A DNA stretch of 64,000 nucleotides from Aquipseudomonas alcaligenes MRY13-0052 (GCA_000474255.1 BATO01000006.1:1-64000); one strand, 5' to 3'; shown: positions 35,899 to 44,905, numbered from the stretch's first letter. Notes: generated by a model from the letters alone, not told the origin. Numbers and translations are program-made.

Positions 35899-36326
35899 AC
35901 CTGGTCGGGCGCTTCCTGCTTTCTACGTCCGTATATCACCTGCGGGCGGTCGCCTCGATTCCTGGCTTGCCGGAGGATTTGGGCTATGAAGTGATCGTTA
36001 ACCCGGACGGCTCGATAACGGTCGGGGGTGAAGCGCCTGCTGGCAGTGAGATCGTTGTGACGTGGCCTGACGGTGGCGTTGTTGAAGTGATCGTCGACGA
36101 GACGGAGAGCTGGTCTGAGACTTCTCTGCCTGATCAACCTTCTGGCGAAGCCGTGGTTTCGATGGTGTGGAACTTTGTGCAGTTTGCTGATGGGGCTTTT
36201 GAGCAGTTTGCTGACGGCAGTTTTGTAGTACCGGAAATTAATCTGATTACAAGCGCAATTATTATAGAGAGCGGCGGATTTGAAGTTACAGATAGCGGCG
36301 AATATATCCGGCTTGAAATTGTATAA
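35895..36326 (+). CDS. Ig-like domain virion protein
   Basis: 143 aa starting at the ATGA overlap (MNLVGRFLLSTSV). The segment VNPDGSITVGGEAPAGSEIVV has the pattern of bacterial Ig-like surface-binding domains. The repeat VQFADGAFEQFADGSFV follows. Probably a head decoration or fibre-attachment protein. Confidence 0.65.
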   Translation: MNLVGRFLLSTSVYHLRAVASIPGLPEDLGYEVIVNPDGSITVGGEAPAGSEIVVTWPDGGVVEVIVDETESWSETSLPDQPSGEAVVSMVWNFVQFADGAFEQFADGSFVVPEINLITSAIIIESGGFEVTDSGEYIRLEIV

Positions 36327-36355
36327 AATGAATACTGACGGCGAATAATAATAAA

Positions 36356-37567
36356 ATGACAAACTTAACTGTTTCTGAACTTCCTGATTTTTCTGGTGAC
36401 ATGTCTATGCGAGTGCATGCGCATAAGCCTGGAACATCCGCGTCTGTAGCTCTCGAATTCTTGACAAAAGATGCGATTAAGACTGGTGATATTACTCTTA
36501 AAGTTACAGGCAATTATCCTGATTATTTGAAGTGCGATGGTCTGTATTACGAAACAAGCGCGCATCCTGATCTTGCGAGCAAGCTAAATGGGCCTGGATT
36601 TGGCTCTCTAATGACGGGTCTAAATCCTAATTCTGAGAAACGGTTTGGCACTTTTTCCATCAAAGACATTAAGAGGCGGGGTAATGTTGTAGTTGCAATT
36701 AGTGATATGGATGAGGTTTTTATATACAGGGGCGGAGTGAAAGTCCATCACTCTATTATTATGCCAGCCAGGATTTTTAAGGGCAAGTTCGGCATCTATA
36801 TTGAAACAAGTTTTGGAGAGCTTTACAGTGTAGGTGCGTCAGAACTGATGATTCAGCGACCGTTTTTCGGAACCGTTGTCGGTGTCGTTCACTCTGAAAA
36901 TATCGGTCTTGATGTCATTTTTACAAAAGATGGCACTACCATTTATGTTGATACTATTGCAGAAAGCGACACTAACGCCGTCAATTTCGGCTCAGCTGTC
37001 ATTGATATCAACTCTGATTTTAAAGTGATTTCTGGTAGTGGATATGTATATGCGAAGATGAACGGAGATGCGGGCGAAGGTATATATCAATTTGGAATAA
37101 TCCAGGGTTTTGCCCTTAATTCACTCCTTGTTCGCACTGTAACAGCTGCAAGCTGGTCTATTTTTGCTGGTGAATCTAGATACTACATGCTTGAAGATGG
37201 TGTTCTTAAGAGCTCCAGCTGGGGTAACTTTGACTTCACGGTGTTCTCAAATCCCTCGACTTCTGTTGCAGATATCGTGCACGTTGATAACTTTCTGTGT
37301 ATAAAGCAAGACTCCAGCACTCCCTTCTTGTTCTCATTTGACTCAGGCGCTACATGGTCTGATAGCCCAACAATGCCATCATATGCCGCGATTGATGCCG
37401 ACAAACTTGGTGTTGTGCTAGCGGGAGATTACGGAACCACCGGATCAATTTACAACCAGGCCGGCTCAATTCAAGAAAATTCATTCACATACGTTAGCGA
37501 TGTTCTATTTAACACCCCCAAAATTGACTCAGAGTATGAGTACTTTGACTACTACATAAAGAGATAA
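36356..37567 (+). CDS. tail fibre / receptor-binding protein 1
   Basis: 403 aa. The N-terminal anchor FSGDMSMRVHAHKPGTS is shared with the second fibre gene at 37995. The remainder is beta-rich with aromatic-Asp repeats resembling a propeller. Leader CGAATAATAATAAA directly abuts the ATG, with no Shine-Dalgarno. Confidence 0.7.
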   Translation: MTNLTVSELPDFSGDMSMRVHAHKPGTSASVALEFLTKDAIKTGDITLKVTGNYPDYLKCDGLYYETSAHPDLASKLNGPGFGSLMTGLNPNSEKRFGTFSIKDIKRRGNVVVAISDMDEVFIYRGGVKVHHSIIMPARIFKGKFGIYIETSFGELYSVGASELMIQRPFFGTVVGVVHSENIGLDVIFTKDGTTIYVDTIAESDTNAVNFGSAVIDINSDFKVISGSGYVYAKMNGDAGEGIYQFGIIQGFALNSLLVRTVTAASWSIFAGESRYYMLEDGVLKSSSWGNFDFTVFSNPSTSVADIVHVDNFLCIKQDSSTPFLFSFDSGATWSDSPTMPSYAAIDADKLGVVLAGDYGTTGSIYNQAGSIQENSFTYVSDVLFNTPKIDSEYEYFDYYIKR

Positions 37568-37570
37568 AAG

Positions 37571-37951
37571 ATGCGCGCATATTACGACAAAAACACGATG
37601 CATGTAATCCGCTTCTCTGAATCAAACGGCGACGGTGATTACGTAGAAGTAGAAGATACTGGTGCCGTTATCAAAAGCTTAAATGCTGGTTTAATTCCAA
37701 CCATAAAAAATGGCTCGTTACTCTTCGTTTCAGACAGGGCATCGCTGTATAAACGAATAAGGGAGCGTAGAACACAGCTACTTAAAGAAGCTGACGCGTA
37801 CAGAAACAAGCTTTTTGATCAAGCGTTACTTAGCGGCGCAGAGCCCGCAAACGAAGATCTTGTTGCAGTTGCGACATACAGACAGCGGCTCAGAGATATC
37901 GTTGAAACTAGTGCACCTGAAAATATAGTTTGGCCGCAAAAGCCATGGTAA
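37571..37951 (+). CDS. tail fibre assembly chaperone-like protein
   Basis: 126 aa. The C-terminus YRQRLRDIVETSAPENIVWP matches the AWxxYRQxLRDI...WPxxP signature of caudoviral tail assembly proteins. It sits between two fibre genes, one of which it presumably helps fold. Confidence 0.8.
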   Translation: MRAYYDKNTMHVIRFSESNGDGDYVEVEDTGAVIKSLNAGLIPTIKNGSLLFVSDRASLYKRIRERRTQLLKEADAYRNKLFDQALLSGAEPANEDLVAVATYRQRLRDIVETSAPENIVWPQKPW

Positions 37952-37994
37952 CTAAGATGTTATAATTACAGAAAGCCGACAAAGAGAATAAGAA

Positions 37995-39260
37995 ATGGCG
38001 ATCAACGGTAAGAAAATATACGAACAACCATCTTGGAATGGCGATAAAAGCATGGTCATTCACGCCCAAAAGCCCGGCACTTCCGAAGCTATTTCAGTTC
38101 AAAACATCCTCGATTTAGTAGCTGATTTGATACCAAATACAACCGGCGACATCGTTCTGCGGCCAGACGGTGTTTACGAAGATGCTGTTGATATGAGCTT
38201 GCCGCTCGATGCGGATATGTATCCTGAGCTGGCGGGGATTTATGGTGAGAGGACTGCCGGGCTGGGTGTTGCCAGCGCTGTGCAGATGCCTTCGGCTTTG
38301 ACTTCTGTAACTCGTATTTTGCGCATGGGTGATGAGTACCTGGCTGAGAGCGCGGACGGCAAGATCCAGTATTTTTCGGCGGGTTTTTCGTACGTTTTTG
38401 ATTCTGGTTTGCCGCGCACTGGCGATTATTTCTTCTGCATTTACAAGAGCAAGCGCTGTTTTTATGCGTTGGTTTTAGACGGCACTAACGTCAAAGTCAT
38501 GGCTATGACTGGTGGGGCAGTTGTCGATACTGGCATTGTGTTTGCTCAGTCTGCTTTCCCGTCTTACCTCGCTTCCGCGCCGCTAGCTTTCTTCGTTGAA
38601 TCAATGGCTGGTTTCGATATCTTCATGACTCGCGGAGATTCGTTCTTAAAGAGGAAGATAGATGCGGTTTCTCATGTTGCCACACCGATTGTTTTTGCTG
38701 ATTTATGGGTTGAATCTGGCGCGGAATTGATTAGATCAGTTGCAGGAAATGGATCTCGGGCGTTTGTTTGCGGCGCAAATAGTGCGTACGTTAACGGGAT
38801 TTTTGAACTAAAAGTTAACCAGAATGGTGAAATTTATCCTGAATTGGTTATTCAAGAGGGCTCGCTCTATTCGCTTGCTGCTAATTCTTTTCAAGTGTTG
38901 GCATACAAGGTTTCTTCGTCGGATGCCTTCGTCATTAATCTTTCAGGCACTACTTATGAGGCATTTACGTCAGCACCTGTTGGCGGATACATGCCATCAG
39001 AAATTGTCGATCTTGAAATGAATGATTCCGGTGTTGTTTTGTGCGACAAGGGTTCGATGATTTCGTTTGACTCAGTAAACTTTGCGAAGTACGACAGTGA
39101 AGCAGGTGTGACTGTTATTGACTTTGCTACTTCTCTTGACGATAGCGGCATTACTGTAGAAAAGAACTCTGGATATATAGATATCGCATTCGATTCCGTT
39201 GTAGATCTGCCGCAAATTAGTGCGCCAAACGGTCTGAAATATTTCATCAAGACTCGATAA
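37995..39260 (+). CDS. tail fibre / receptor-binding protein 2
   Basis: 421 aa. N-terminal WNGDKSMVIHAQKPGTS parallels the first fibre; distal parts differ, as expected for alternative receptor specificity. Preceded by TATAAT at 37961 and a purine-rich leader. Confidence 0.7.
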   Translation: MAINGKKIYEQPSWNGDKSMVIHAQKPGTSEAISVQNILDLVADLIPNTTGDIVLRPDGVYEDAVDMSLPLDADMYPELAGIYGERTAGLGVASAVQMPSALTSVTRILRMGDEYLAESADGKIQYFSAGFSYVFDSGLPRTGDYFFCIYKSKRCFYALVLDGTNVKVMAMTGGAVVDTGIVFAQSAFPSYLASAPLAFFVESMAGFDIFMTRGDSFLKRKIDAVSHVATPIVFADLWVESGAELIRSVAGNGSRAFVCGANSAYVNGIFELKVNQNGEIYPELVIQEGSLYSLAANSFQVLAYKVSSSDAFVINLSGTTYEAFTSAPVGGYMPSEIVDLEMNDSGVVLCDKGSMISFDSVNFAKYDSEAGVTVIDFATSLDDSGITVEKNSGYIDIAFDSVVDLPQISAPNGLKYFIKTR

Positions 39261-39337
39261 TTGCACTAAATTCAAGTGTTATACTGATATAAATAGCGCT
39301 CTGCAAGAAGCGCGATGACTAATAATAAGAACAAGAA

Positions 39338-39556
39338 ATGTCGCCAGCTCATCAAAACCTTCAAGACATTACCGTCGAAGTCGTAAAGTCAGCCCCTCCG
39401 GTTACTGTATCTGCCGCAATGCTAATGGGTATTTCAATTCAAGACTGGGCTGTAATACTGACTGTCATTTATCTTGTTCTCCAGATTTTCTTTCTATTGA
39501 AGCGCGAACTAAAAGCGAAGAAAAAGAAGGGAGAGGAGAGCGGAGATGCTACGTAA
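39338..39556 (+). CDS. putative holin
   Basis: 72 aa, a hydrophobic segment WAVILTVIYLVLQIFFLL, weakly preceded by VTVSAAMLMGIS, and a strongly basic C-terminus. Immediately before and overlapping the endolysin gene, so holin is the likely role. Leader CTAATAATAAGAACAAG. Confidence 0.78.
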   Translation: MSPAHQNLQDITVEVVKSAPPVTVSAAMLMGISIQDWAVILTVIYLVLQIFFLLKRELKAKKKKGEESGDAT

Positions 39557-40010
39557 ACAACTCGCTGCTGCCTCAATCACTGCCACAATTGCTGTTGCTA
39601 CTCCGGTCGTCATGTACTTCGAAGGCAATAAACCAAGCGCGTATCTCGATCCAATTGGCATCCCTACTGTCTGCTATGGGCACACGAAGACTGCAAAGCT
39701 TGGGCAAAAAAAGACCGATGCTGAGTGCCGCCTGCTTTTAGAAAAAGACTTGGAGCTAGCTCTTTCTGAAGTGGATCGCCTGGTTAAGGTTGAGCTCCCA
39801 GCAGAGCGCCGAGCCGCCCTCACTTCTTTTGTCTACAACCTCGGCAGCGCCAAGTTCGCTAAATCCACGATGCTGAGCATGCTGAACGCCGGCGATACAC
39901 GTGGCGCATGCGCCGAACTAAGTCGATGGGTTTACGCTGACGGCAAGCAATGGCCGGGACTCATTAAGCGCCGTGCTGAAGAGCGCCGGTTGTGCGAGAT
40001 CGGCCTATGA
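39546..40010 (+). CDS. SAR endolysin, glycoside hydrolase family 24 lysozyme
   Basis: 154 aa. The N-terminal LAAASITATIAVATPVVMY is a signal-arrest-release helix rather than a cleaved signal. The catalytic Glu is in FEGNKPSAYLDPIGIPTVCY with the Asp and Thr of the E-D-T triad following; FVYNLGSAKF and WVYADGK are typical. It cuts peptidoglycan after release from the membrane. Confidence 0.92.
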   Translation: MLRKQLAAASITATIAVATPVVMYFEGNKPSAYLDPIGIPTVCYGHTKTAKLGQKKTDAECRLLLEKDLELALSEVDRLVKVELPAERRAALTSFVYNLGSAKFAKSTMLSMLNAGDTRGACAELSRWVYADGKQWPGLIKRRAEERRLCEIGL

Positions 40011-40468
40011 GCAAGTACCTGATTGCGGTCATTGCCGGGCTCTGTGCTGTGCTGCTCGTGTTTGCGCTCAAATCGAAAATAGAGCGGCTTGAGAACGAGC
40101 TGGATCTGGCCCAGGAAAGGGCGTTGGAGCTTGAGTTTCTGGCGCAGAAAGCAGGCGAAAAGCTGGCCGCTCGTGACGAAATTGATAAGAAACGTGCGCA
40201 GGAATTGAGCGATGCGAGAGAAGAAATTAATGGTTTGCGGGCTGATGTTGCTAGCGGTGCTAAGCGGTTGCGCGTCAAAGCAGTCTGTCCAGCTAGAGTG
40301 CCAGCCGCTGCCAGCACCCCCGGCGTGGATGATGCAGTCGGAGCCGAGCTCGATTCAGCTGCTCGACAAGATTATTTCGCCCTCCGTGAGCGAGTAATCC
40401 TGACCGAAAAGCGCCTGGCTGGTTTGCAGGAATACGTTAAAAACGTCTGCCTTGAGGGGCGTTTCTGA
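40007..40468 (+). CDS. Rz: i-spanin Rz
   Basis: 153 aa. N-terminal membrane anchor LIAVIAGLCAVLLVFALK, then periplasmic coiled coil (KIERLENELDLAQERALELE). Overlaps the lysozyme stop by ATGA and contains Rz1 in another frame. Fuses inner and outer membrane with Rz1 at lysis. It carries a 12-bp repeat copy at 40061. Confidence 0.9.
   Translation: MSKYLIAVIAGLCAVLLVFALKSKIERLENELDLAQERALELEFLAQKAGEKLAARDEIDKKRAQELSDAREEINGLRADVASGAKRLRVKAVCPARVPAAASTPGVDDAVGAELDSAARQDYFALRERVILTEKRLAGLQEYVKNVCLEGRF
40212..40397 (+). CDS. Rz1: o-spanin Rz1 (lipoprotein, nested in Rz)
   Basis: 61 aa in a frame wholly inside Rz. The signal MREKKLMVCGLMLLAVLSGC ends in lipobox LSGC, followed by the Pro-rich mature part CQPLPAPPAW expected of Rz1. 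Confidence 0.9.
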   Translation: MREKKLMVCGLMLLAVLSGCASKQSVQLECQPLPAPPAWMMQSEPSSIQLLDKIISPSVSE

Positions 40469-41481
40469 TGTTTAAGGTCGACGTAACACGCCCCAAGGAC
40501 TGGAAAAAGCGACAGAAGAAGAGCCCGGTAAATGCCCAGATCAAGCACCAGATTCAGCTGCGCGGGCAGTACACGCGCATTGCACGACAGGCTACTCAGT
40601 ATCTGAAAGACATGCGTGGAGCAGTGAAAGAGCTGCTGGATGAAGCCGTTGATGCCCAGAACTGGAGGTCTGCTAACAGCCTGGCGCGCACGATGGGGAA
40701 TATTGACCGCCAGGTGCGTGATCAGTACGCGGCTATGGGTCTTGAGATTACTGATGAGCTTGCAGACCTAGCGAAGTACGAGATCGACCATGCCAGTAAC
40801 GCGTTCGGCGGCACGCTGAGCTCGAATGATATTGACGAGAAGACGATCTACAGCCTGGTCACGGATGATCCATTCGACGGCAAGCTTATGGGCGAATGGC
40901 TCACTGAACAGCAGGTCGGTACTCAGACGCGCATCAAGCAGACGATCCGCCTTGGCATTATCAACGGCCTGGCGAATCAAGAGATCGTGAAGGCCGTATT
41001 GGGTGACGGTGAGCTGTCTTACAAAGTCGACGGGCCTTTCTCTAAAGCTCGTCGTCATGCCGAGGCCCTGGTGCGGACAGCGGCAGCTCATGTGACGGCC
41101 AGGGCTGATATGGCGGCTTTTGAGAATGCGGGGATTGAGAAGTATCGGATATCTTCGATTCTTGATAGTCGTACAACGCCAGTATGCGCAGCGCTTGACG
41201 GAAAGGTTTATTTAGTTAGTGATCCGAAGCGAAAGATTCCGCCGTTTCATGCCAACTGTCGGTCAACGATGATTGCTGTTTTTGATGATGATGAGCCAGG
41301 TATTGATCAGACTTTTGAGCAGTGGCTTATCGATCAGCCGGAAGAAGACCAGATACAAGTGCTCGGTTTTGAACGGCATAAAATGTGGCGCAGCGGTATT
41401 GCCATTGATCGCTTCGTTGATCTAGATACTGCTGAATTGATACCGCTTTCTGAGCTGCGTAAGCAACTGAAAGCAAGCTGA
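40468..41481 (+). CDS. MuF-type head morphogenesis protein (SPP1 gp7-like)
   Basis: 337 aa. The C-terminal domain has VRTAAAHVTARADMAAFE, ISSILDSRTTPVCAALDGKV and PPFHANCRSTM, the Cys/His-bearing MuF signature. In known phages it follows the portal and works with it. Here the portal is absent and the lysis cassette lies upstream instead. Start overlaps the Rz stop. Confidence 0.9.
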   Translation: MFKVDVTRPKDWKKRQKKSPVNAQIKHQIQLRGQYTRIARQATQYLKDMRGAVKELLDEAVDAQNWRSANSLARTMGNIDRQVRDQYAAMGLEITDELADLAKYEIDHASNAFGGTLSSNDIDEKTIYSLVTDDPFDGKLMGEWLTEQQVGTQTRIKQTIRLGIINGLANQEIVKAVLGDGELSYKVDGPFSKARRHAEALVRTAAAHVTARADMAAFENAGIEKYRISSILDSRTTPVCAALDGKVYLVSDPKRKIPPFHANCRSTMIAVFDDDEPGIDQTFEQWLIDQPEEDQIQVLGFERHKMWRSGIAIDRFVDLDTAELIPLSELRKQLKAS

Positions 41482-41664
41482 ACAAGTTAAGAGTTTCGAA
41501 GAGCCAGAAGAAACTCCGCTAACTTCATAACGGCAAATGCCTGTCTTGTCCACGAGTCACGCTCGCACGGGCTAGACTCACACCCTTAGTAAAATAAGAA
41601 GAGAGAAAGGCATGGCCGAAGATTTGGTTTCTTCTGGTTTTGGAAAACTCTTATGTATGCAAGC
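41474..41664 (+). repeat. inverted-repeat cassette C (about 190 bp)
   Basis: Ends GTTAAGAGTTTCGAAGAGCC (41486) and its inverted copy ending in CTCTTATG at the next start codon. Centre GCTAGACTCACACCC and TAAAATAAGAAG (41571-41603) match cassettes A and B. It has a 16-20-codon frame from ATG 41612 that is unlikely to be a gene. It separates the MuF gene from the neck genes and may supply their promoter. Confidence 0.65.
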
Positions 41665-42012
41665 TTGTTAGATTTTGAAAAAGCATTCGGCGCAGATGAT
41701 GTCGTTGATGATGTTGGTCGCATGACTCAATGCCTGGAGCGTGCAACGCGTTTAGTAGATACCTATGCCCGGTCTGCTGGTCTAACTGTGCCGCTAACTG
41801 ACGTAAACGCCCTGGCTGACGTTAAAGGCCCATGCCTGGACATCGCACGGTATTTCGTCTGGAACGACTCGAACAATGAAAAAATCAGGAAGCATTACGA
41901 AGACGCCATTAGCTTTCTAGAAAAAGTAGCCACCCGAAAGATCCTTCTGATCCCAACTGGCGCGCCAGTGGCCACAGGCGGCTTCGCTAACATCCGACTG
42001 ATCAGGGGTTAA
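41653..42012 (+). CDS. head-tail connector, Mu gp36-like (DUF1320)
   Basis: 119 aa, helical: DDVVDDVGRMTQCLERATRLVDTYARSAGL is the typical gp36/DUF1320 N-terminus. Start codon abuts the inverted repeat of cassette C. Part of the neck, after MuF. Confidence 0.82.
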   Translation: MYASLLDFEKAFGADDVVDDVGRMTQCLERATRLVDTYARSAGLTVPLTDVNALADVKGPCLDIARYFVWNDSNNEKIRKHYEDAISFLEKVATRKILLIPTGAPVATGGFANIRLIRG

Positions 42013-42016
42013 TGCC

Positions 42017-42496
42017 ATGCTCCCGATTTTAGCCCGCATGGCCGCACGCGCAGCCTCGTCTGACGCAAAAAAGCAGATAGAAATGCAGATCGACACGCGC
42101 GATCTAAAGACTCTTGCAGAGAAGATCAAGCGCCTTGGCCCGCACAATCAGCACATACGCAGCGGCTTAGAGAAGATTGGTACGCGCTGGGTGGCTCGAA
42201 TCAAGGCCAACTTTCGCAATGGCGTAGACCCCTACGGCAACAAATGGGCCCCCATCCATCACCGCAAAGGCCAGCCGCTGCTCGATACTGGCCGCCTCAG
42301 AAACTCAATTAAGCACGACGTGCGCGGCATTGATATCTATCTAACTTCACCATTGATATATGCCGACACTCACAATAACGGACGCGGCGCAATTAAAAAG
42401 CGCAGATTCACGCCGGACAAAAGAGGCCTGCCGCGCAAATGGCTTGATGAATATGAGACAATAATGCTAGAGCACGTTAATAAAGCCCTGGAATAA
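42017..42496 (+). CDS. virion morphogenesis / tail completion protein
   Basis: 159 aa. Resembles Mu gpG-type virion morphogenesis proteins (Phage_tail_S): RNGVDPYGNKWAPI, QPLLDTGRLRNSIKH and YADTHNNGR. Basic, probably at the tail terminator or neck. Confidence 0.85.
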   Translation: MLPILARMAARAASSDAKKQIEMQIDTRDLKTLAEKIKRLGPHNQHIRSGLEKIGTRWVARIKANFRNGVDPYGNKWAPIHHRKGQPLLDTGRLRNSIKHDVRGIDIYLTSPLIYADTHNNGRGAIKKRRFTPDKRGLPRKWLDEYETIMLEHVNKALE

Positions 42497-42497
42497 T

Positions 42498-42935
42498 ATG
42501 TCCTTTACACAACAACTAGAATCAGTAAAAGAACTGATCGAATCCCTCCCAGAGTCCCCTAAAGTAGAGCTGTTCAACGGCGTATTCAATGACGACGTTC
42601 TTAAAACAATAAAGCTCGACGGAACTAGGCCTCATATCTTGATCGGATGCGGCGGCGGCCCTTTCACCCAGAACGCCCCAAAGCTAGAAGTTGAAGCCGC
42701 TTTCGCCGCGCTTGTCATCGGAAAATCAGACAAAACAGGGCAGGGTAATTCAAAAATTGCTACGGATTGCGCAAAGAATTTAGCAATAAAGATAAGCAAG
42801 TATCGCGGCAATCCTCAAATAAACACATCTTTGCCTATGTTACAATCAATAGAAGAACTATCGTCAGGCATGACTAACGGTCTTAATTACAGCGTTTGGG
42901 CTGTTGATTGGACACAAAAAATGGTTCTTGTTTGA
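42498..42935 (+). CDS. tail terminator-like protein (Gp37/DUF1834-like)
   Basis: 145 aa. Position after the gpG-like gene and before the tail tube, and segments HILIGCGGG and LEVEAAFAALVIGKS fit the Mu gp37/DUF1834 group. A fully symmetric TTTGAGCTCAAA straddles its stop codon. Confidence 0.72.
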   Translation: MSFTQQLESVKELIESLPESPKVELFNGVFNDDVLKTIKLDGTRPHILIGCGGGPFTQNAPKLEVEAAFAALVIGKSDKTGQGNSKIATDCAKNLAIKISKYRGNPQINTSLPMLQSIEELSSGMTNGLNYSVWAVDWTQKMVLV

Positions 42936-42979
42936 GCTCAAATTAATACCTAAAAACAATAATAATAAAGGTAAACGCC

Positions 42980-43750
42980 ATGGCTTTTGGTCAAAATTTT
43001 ACAGATACAACTTATGGGTACATCGGTAACGGTGGCCTTCTCGCAGCAAAACTTGATGCAAATGATCGCCCTGTCGGCGGTTTCTTCAACCTGGGGCAGC
43101 TCAGCTCCGCTTCATTGTCGTTGAGTTCCGAAAAGGTCGAAATGCAGGACATGGTTTACGGCACCCTGGGCGTTGCTAAATCTAAGGTGATTCGTAACTC
43201 TGGCGAAGTGACCCTGAACTTAAAGTCGTTTTCTCCAGAAGTTATGGAGCTGGCCCTGTTCGGCGAAGTGACAAATGACATTGCTGAAACCGGCGCTACT
43301 TACACGACAAAAGCATACAAGGGACGCAGCATCGTAGTTCCAGGCGTTATTGCCGCAGTCACATCGATTACAGCAAATGCCGAAGTGCTTGATAAAGGTG
43401 TTGACTACGTTGTGTCTGACGGCTCGATTGAGTTCTTGAAGACTGGCTCTATCGTTGACGGTGACGACGTTACTGTTGTGTACGACAAAGCTGCTGTGCG
43501 CAGGATCGAGGGCCTTGTAAACACGGGCGTGAACATTATGGTCGTGTTCGACGGCAAGAATATTGCAGAAGGCGACACCCCTGTGAAGGTTACTTACCAC
43601 AAAATTTCCCTGTCTCCAGCAGCTGCTCGCCAGCTCGTTTCTGCGGATTATGGCGACCAGGAAATCAAAGGAACCCTGCTAGCCTCCAAGGCCGTAAGCG
43701 GTACTGGCTTGTCGAAAATGTTCAAGGAAGAGCACGTTATCGGCGCATAA
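42980..43750 (+). CDS. major tail tube protein
   Basis: 256 aa with high beta content. GYIGNGGLLAAKLDAN and FNLGQLSSASLSLSSEKVE are typical of siphovirus tail tubes. An Ig-like linker in the middle (VLDKGVDYVVSDGSIEFL). Leader AAAAACAATAATAATAAAGG before the ATG. Confidence 0.8.
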   Translation: MAFGQNFTDTTYGYIGNGGLLAAKLDANDRPVGGFFNLGQLSSASLSLSSEKVEMQDMVYGTLGVAKSKVIRNSGEVTLNLKSFSPEVMELALFGEVTNDIAETGATYTTKAYKGRSIVVPGVIAAVTSITANAEVLDKGVDYVVSDGSIEFLKTGSIVDGDDVTVVYDKAAVRRIEGLVNTGVNIMVVFDGKNIAEGDTPVKVTYHKISLSPAAARQLVSADYGDQEIKGTLLASKAVSGTGLSKMFKEEHVIGA

Positions 43751-43797
43751 CGAGAAATCACTGGTATACTCAAGCGATTAGCAAAAGGAGTATGCCA

Positions 43798-44403
43798 GTG
43801 TCTTTTTCCGTCGCGATTCCGCTTTTCATCTTCACTTGGTCTAACGAGCGCGTCAAATATGTGACTCTTCCAGGCGGCGAGTTGCCAAAAATTCAATATT
43901 CTGGCGATGCGAAATCATTCCATATCACAGTTGGTGACTACTTGAGTGAGTCACTAGCATCAACTCATCGTGTGCATTATCAGCAACTAGATGCGGTGCC
44001 AGTGCGGGGCAATACCGAAATTGCTATTCCGTATCTCGTGCTGTGCAAAGAAGATAACCTTAAGGCTGGCGTTGAGTTAGTTGATGTAGAGCGGATTTTT
44101 CCAGACTCTTTGCAGTACGGATGGAATGATGCAACTCAGAATTTGATTGAATTGATCGGGGGCTCCACCGCTTGTTTGAATATGCTGCCAGATGTTTTCA
44201 ATAACCTGCATATCCGGCTAATTCACAATCAAATTGTTGGTAACGTTAATAGAATGACGTTGCAAAAAAGATATGACGGCACTGGTTATGCTGTGCAAAC
44301 TGGAAACAAAATAAAAGGGAAAAAAGGACGTCAGCCAAATGAAATGCGGGTCGCTTTACACGGCATTCACTTTTTCGGTTCGCAAATAGCAATATCTGAA
44401 TAA
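43798..44403 (+). CDS. hypothetical tail-region protein
   Basis: 201 aa. GTG at 43798 has AAGGAG seven bases upstream; ATG at 43792 is too close. Begins with SFSVAIPLFIFTWSNERV. No domain recognised. Converges on a minus-strand pair and overlaps the first of them by 37 bp. Confidence 0.65.
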   Translation: MSFSVAIPLFIFTWSNERVKYVTLPGGELPKIQYSGDAKSFHITVGDYLSESLASTHRVHYQQLDAVPVRGNTEIAIPYLVLCKEDNLKAGVELVDVERIFPDSLQYGWNDATQNLIELIGGSTACLNMLPDVFNNLHIRLIHNQIVGNVNRMTLQKRYDGTGYAVQTGNKIKGKKGRQPNEMRVALHGIHFFGSQIAISE

Positions 44404-44552
44404 ATCCCAAGGGGCCCCCGAGGCCCCTTTTTCTTTTTGAGCTCAAACAAAATCTTCTCAAGATCCTCCCTCATCTCTCTGCGCAGATCCAGAATCTCTT
44501 CTTCTGTCAGATGCCAAGGGTCTTTCACCGGTTGTTCGACACCGACCGACAT
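44367..44552 (-). CDS. possible small protein (61 aa)
   Basis: Begins MSVGVEQPVKDPWHLTEEE with a TAATG overlap to the upstream gene. Helical and charged. Its last 20 codons run through a terminator hairpin and the convergent gene, so its C-terminus may not be under selection. Confidence 0.45.
   Translation of the reverse strand: MSVGVEQPVKDPWHLTEEEILDLRREMREDLEKILFELKKKKGPRGPLGIYSDIAICEPKK
44409..44432. terminator. bidirectional terminator inside tail region
   Basis: AAGGGGCC-CCCGA-GGCCCCTT followed by T-run on the plus strand, six bases after the 43798 gene. The symmetric 12-bp site TTTGAGCTCAAA follows at 44436. Confidence 0.82.
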
Positions 44553-44905
44553 TATTTGACTCTCGGCACTTTATTGGTGAAAGCAAAGGTGCTGTACGAG
44601 ACCAGCTGCATGATGATGCCATTCGTTACTTCTTCATCATCGCAGTCAATCTGCATCATCTCCTGCATAGCCTGCCTTTCTTTGTCGCCCAGGGCTCGCG
44701 GGAAAAGAGTAAACGATAGGCAGTTGAACACGGTATCAAGTAGGTCAAGTTCATAGCCTGGTGTGCGCTCAGAAAAGAACATGTACTGCTCGACCACTTC
44801 ATCAGGCATATCAATGCCGGCACTTCGACAGATCTTGGCACTTGCATACACAAGGTACTCGTCCCGTTCTTGTTGCGTCATATCCAACAGCGAAAGCATT
44901 TCCAT
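44552..44905 (-). CDS. hypothetical protein on opposite strand of tail block
   Basis: 117 aa from MEMLSLLDMTQQERDE (GGAG with 7-base spacing; an upstream GTG at 44938 lacks a good site). Acidic and helical, ending TNKVPRVK. The 12-bp repeat at 44920-44931 lies just upstream, in operator position. A minus-strand gene in the middle of virion genes is likely expressed at a different time, perhaps in the integrated state. Confidence 0.65.
   Translation of the reverse strand: MEMLSLLDMTQQERDEYLVYASAKICRSAGIDMPDEVVEQYMFFSERTPGYELDLLDTVFNCLSFTLFPRALGDKERQAMQEMMQIDCDDEEVTNGIIMQLVSYSTFAFTNKVPRVK

Noticed and set aside
41612..41671. Mini-frame MAEDLVSSGFGKLL in cassette C
   Set aside because: It only reads the inverted repeat and overlaps the next start codon; better explained as leader.
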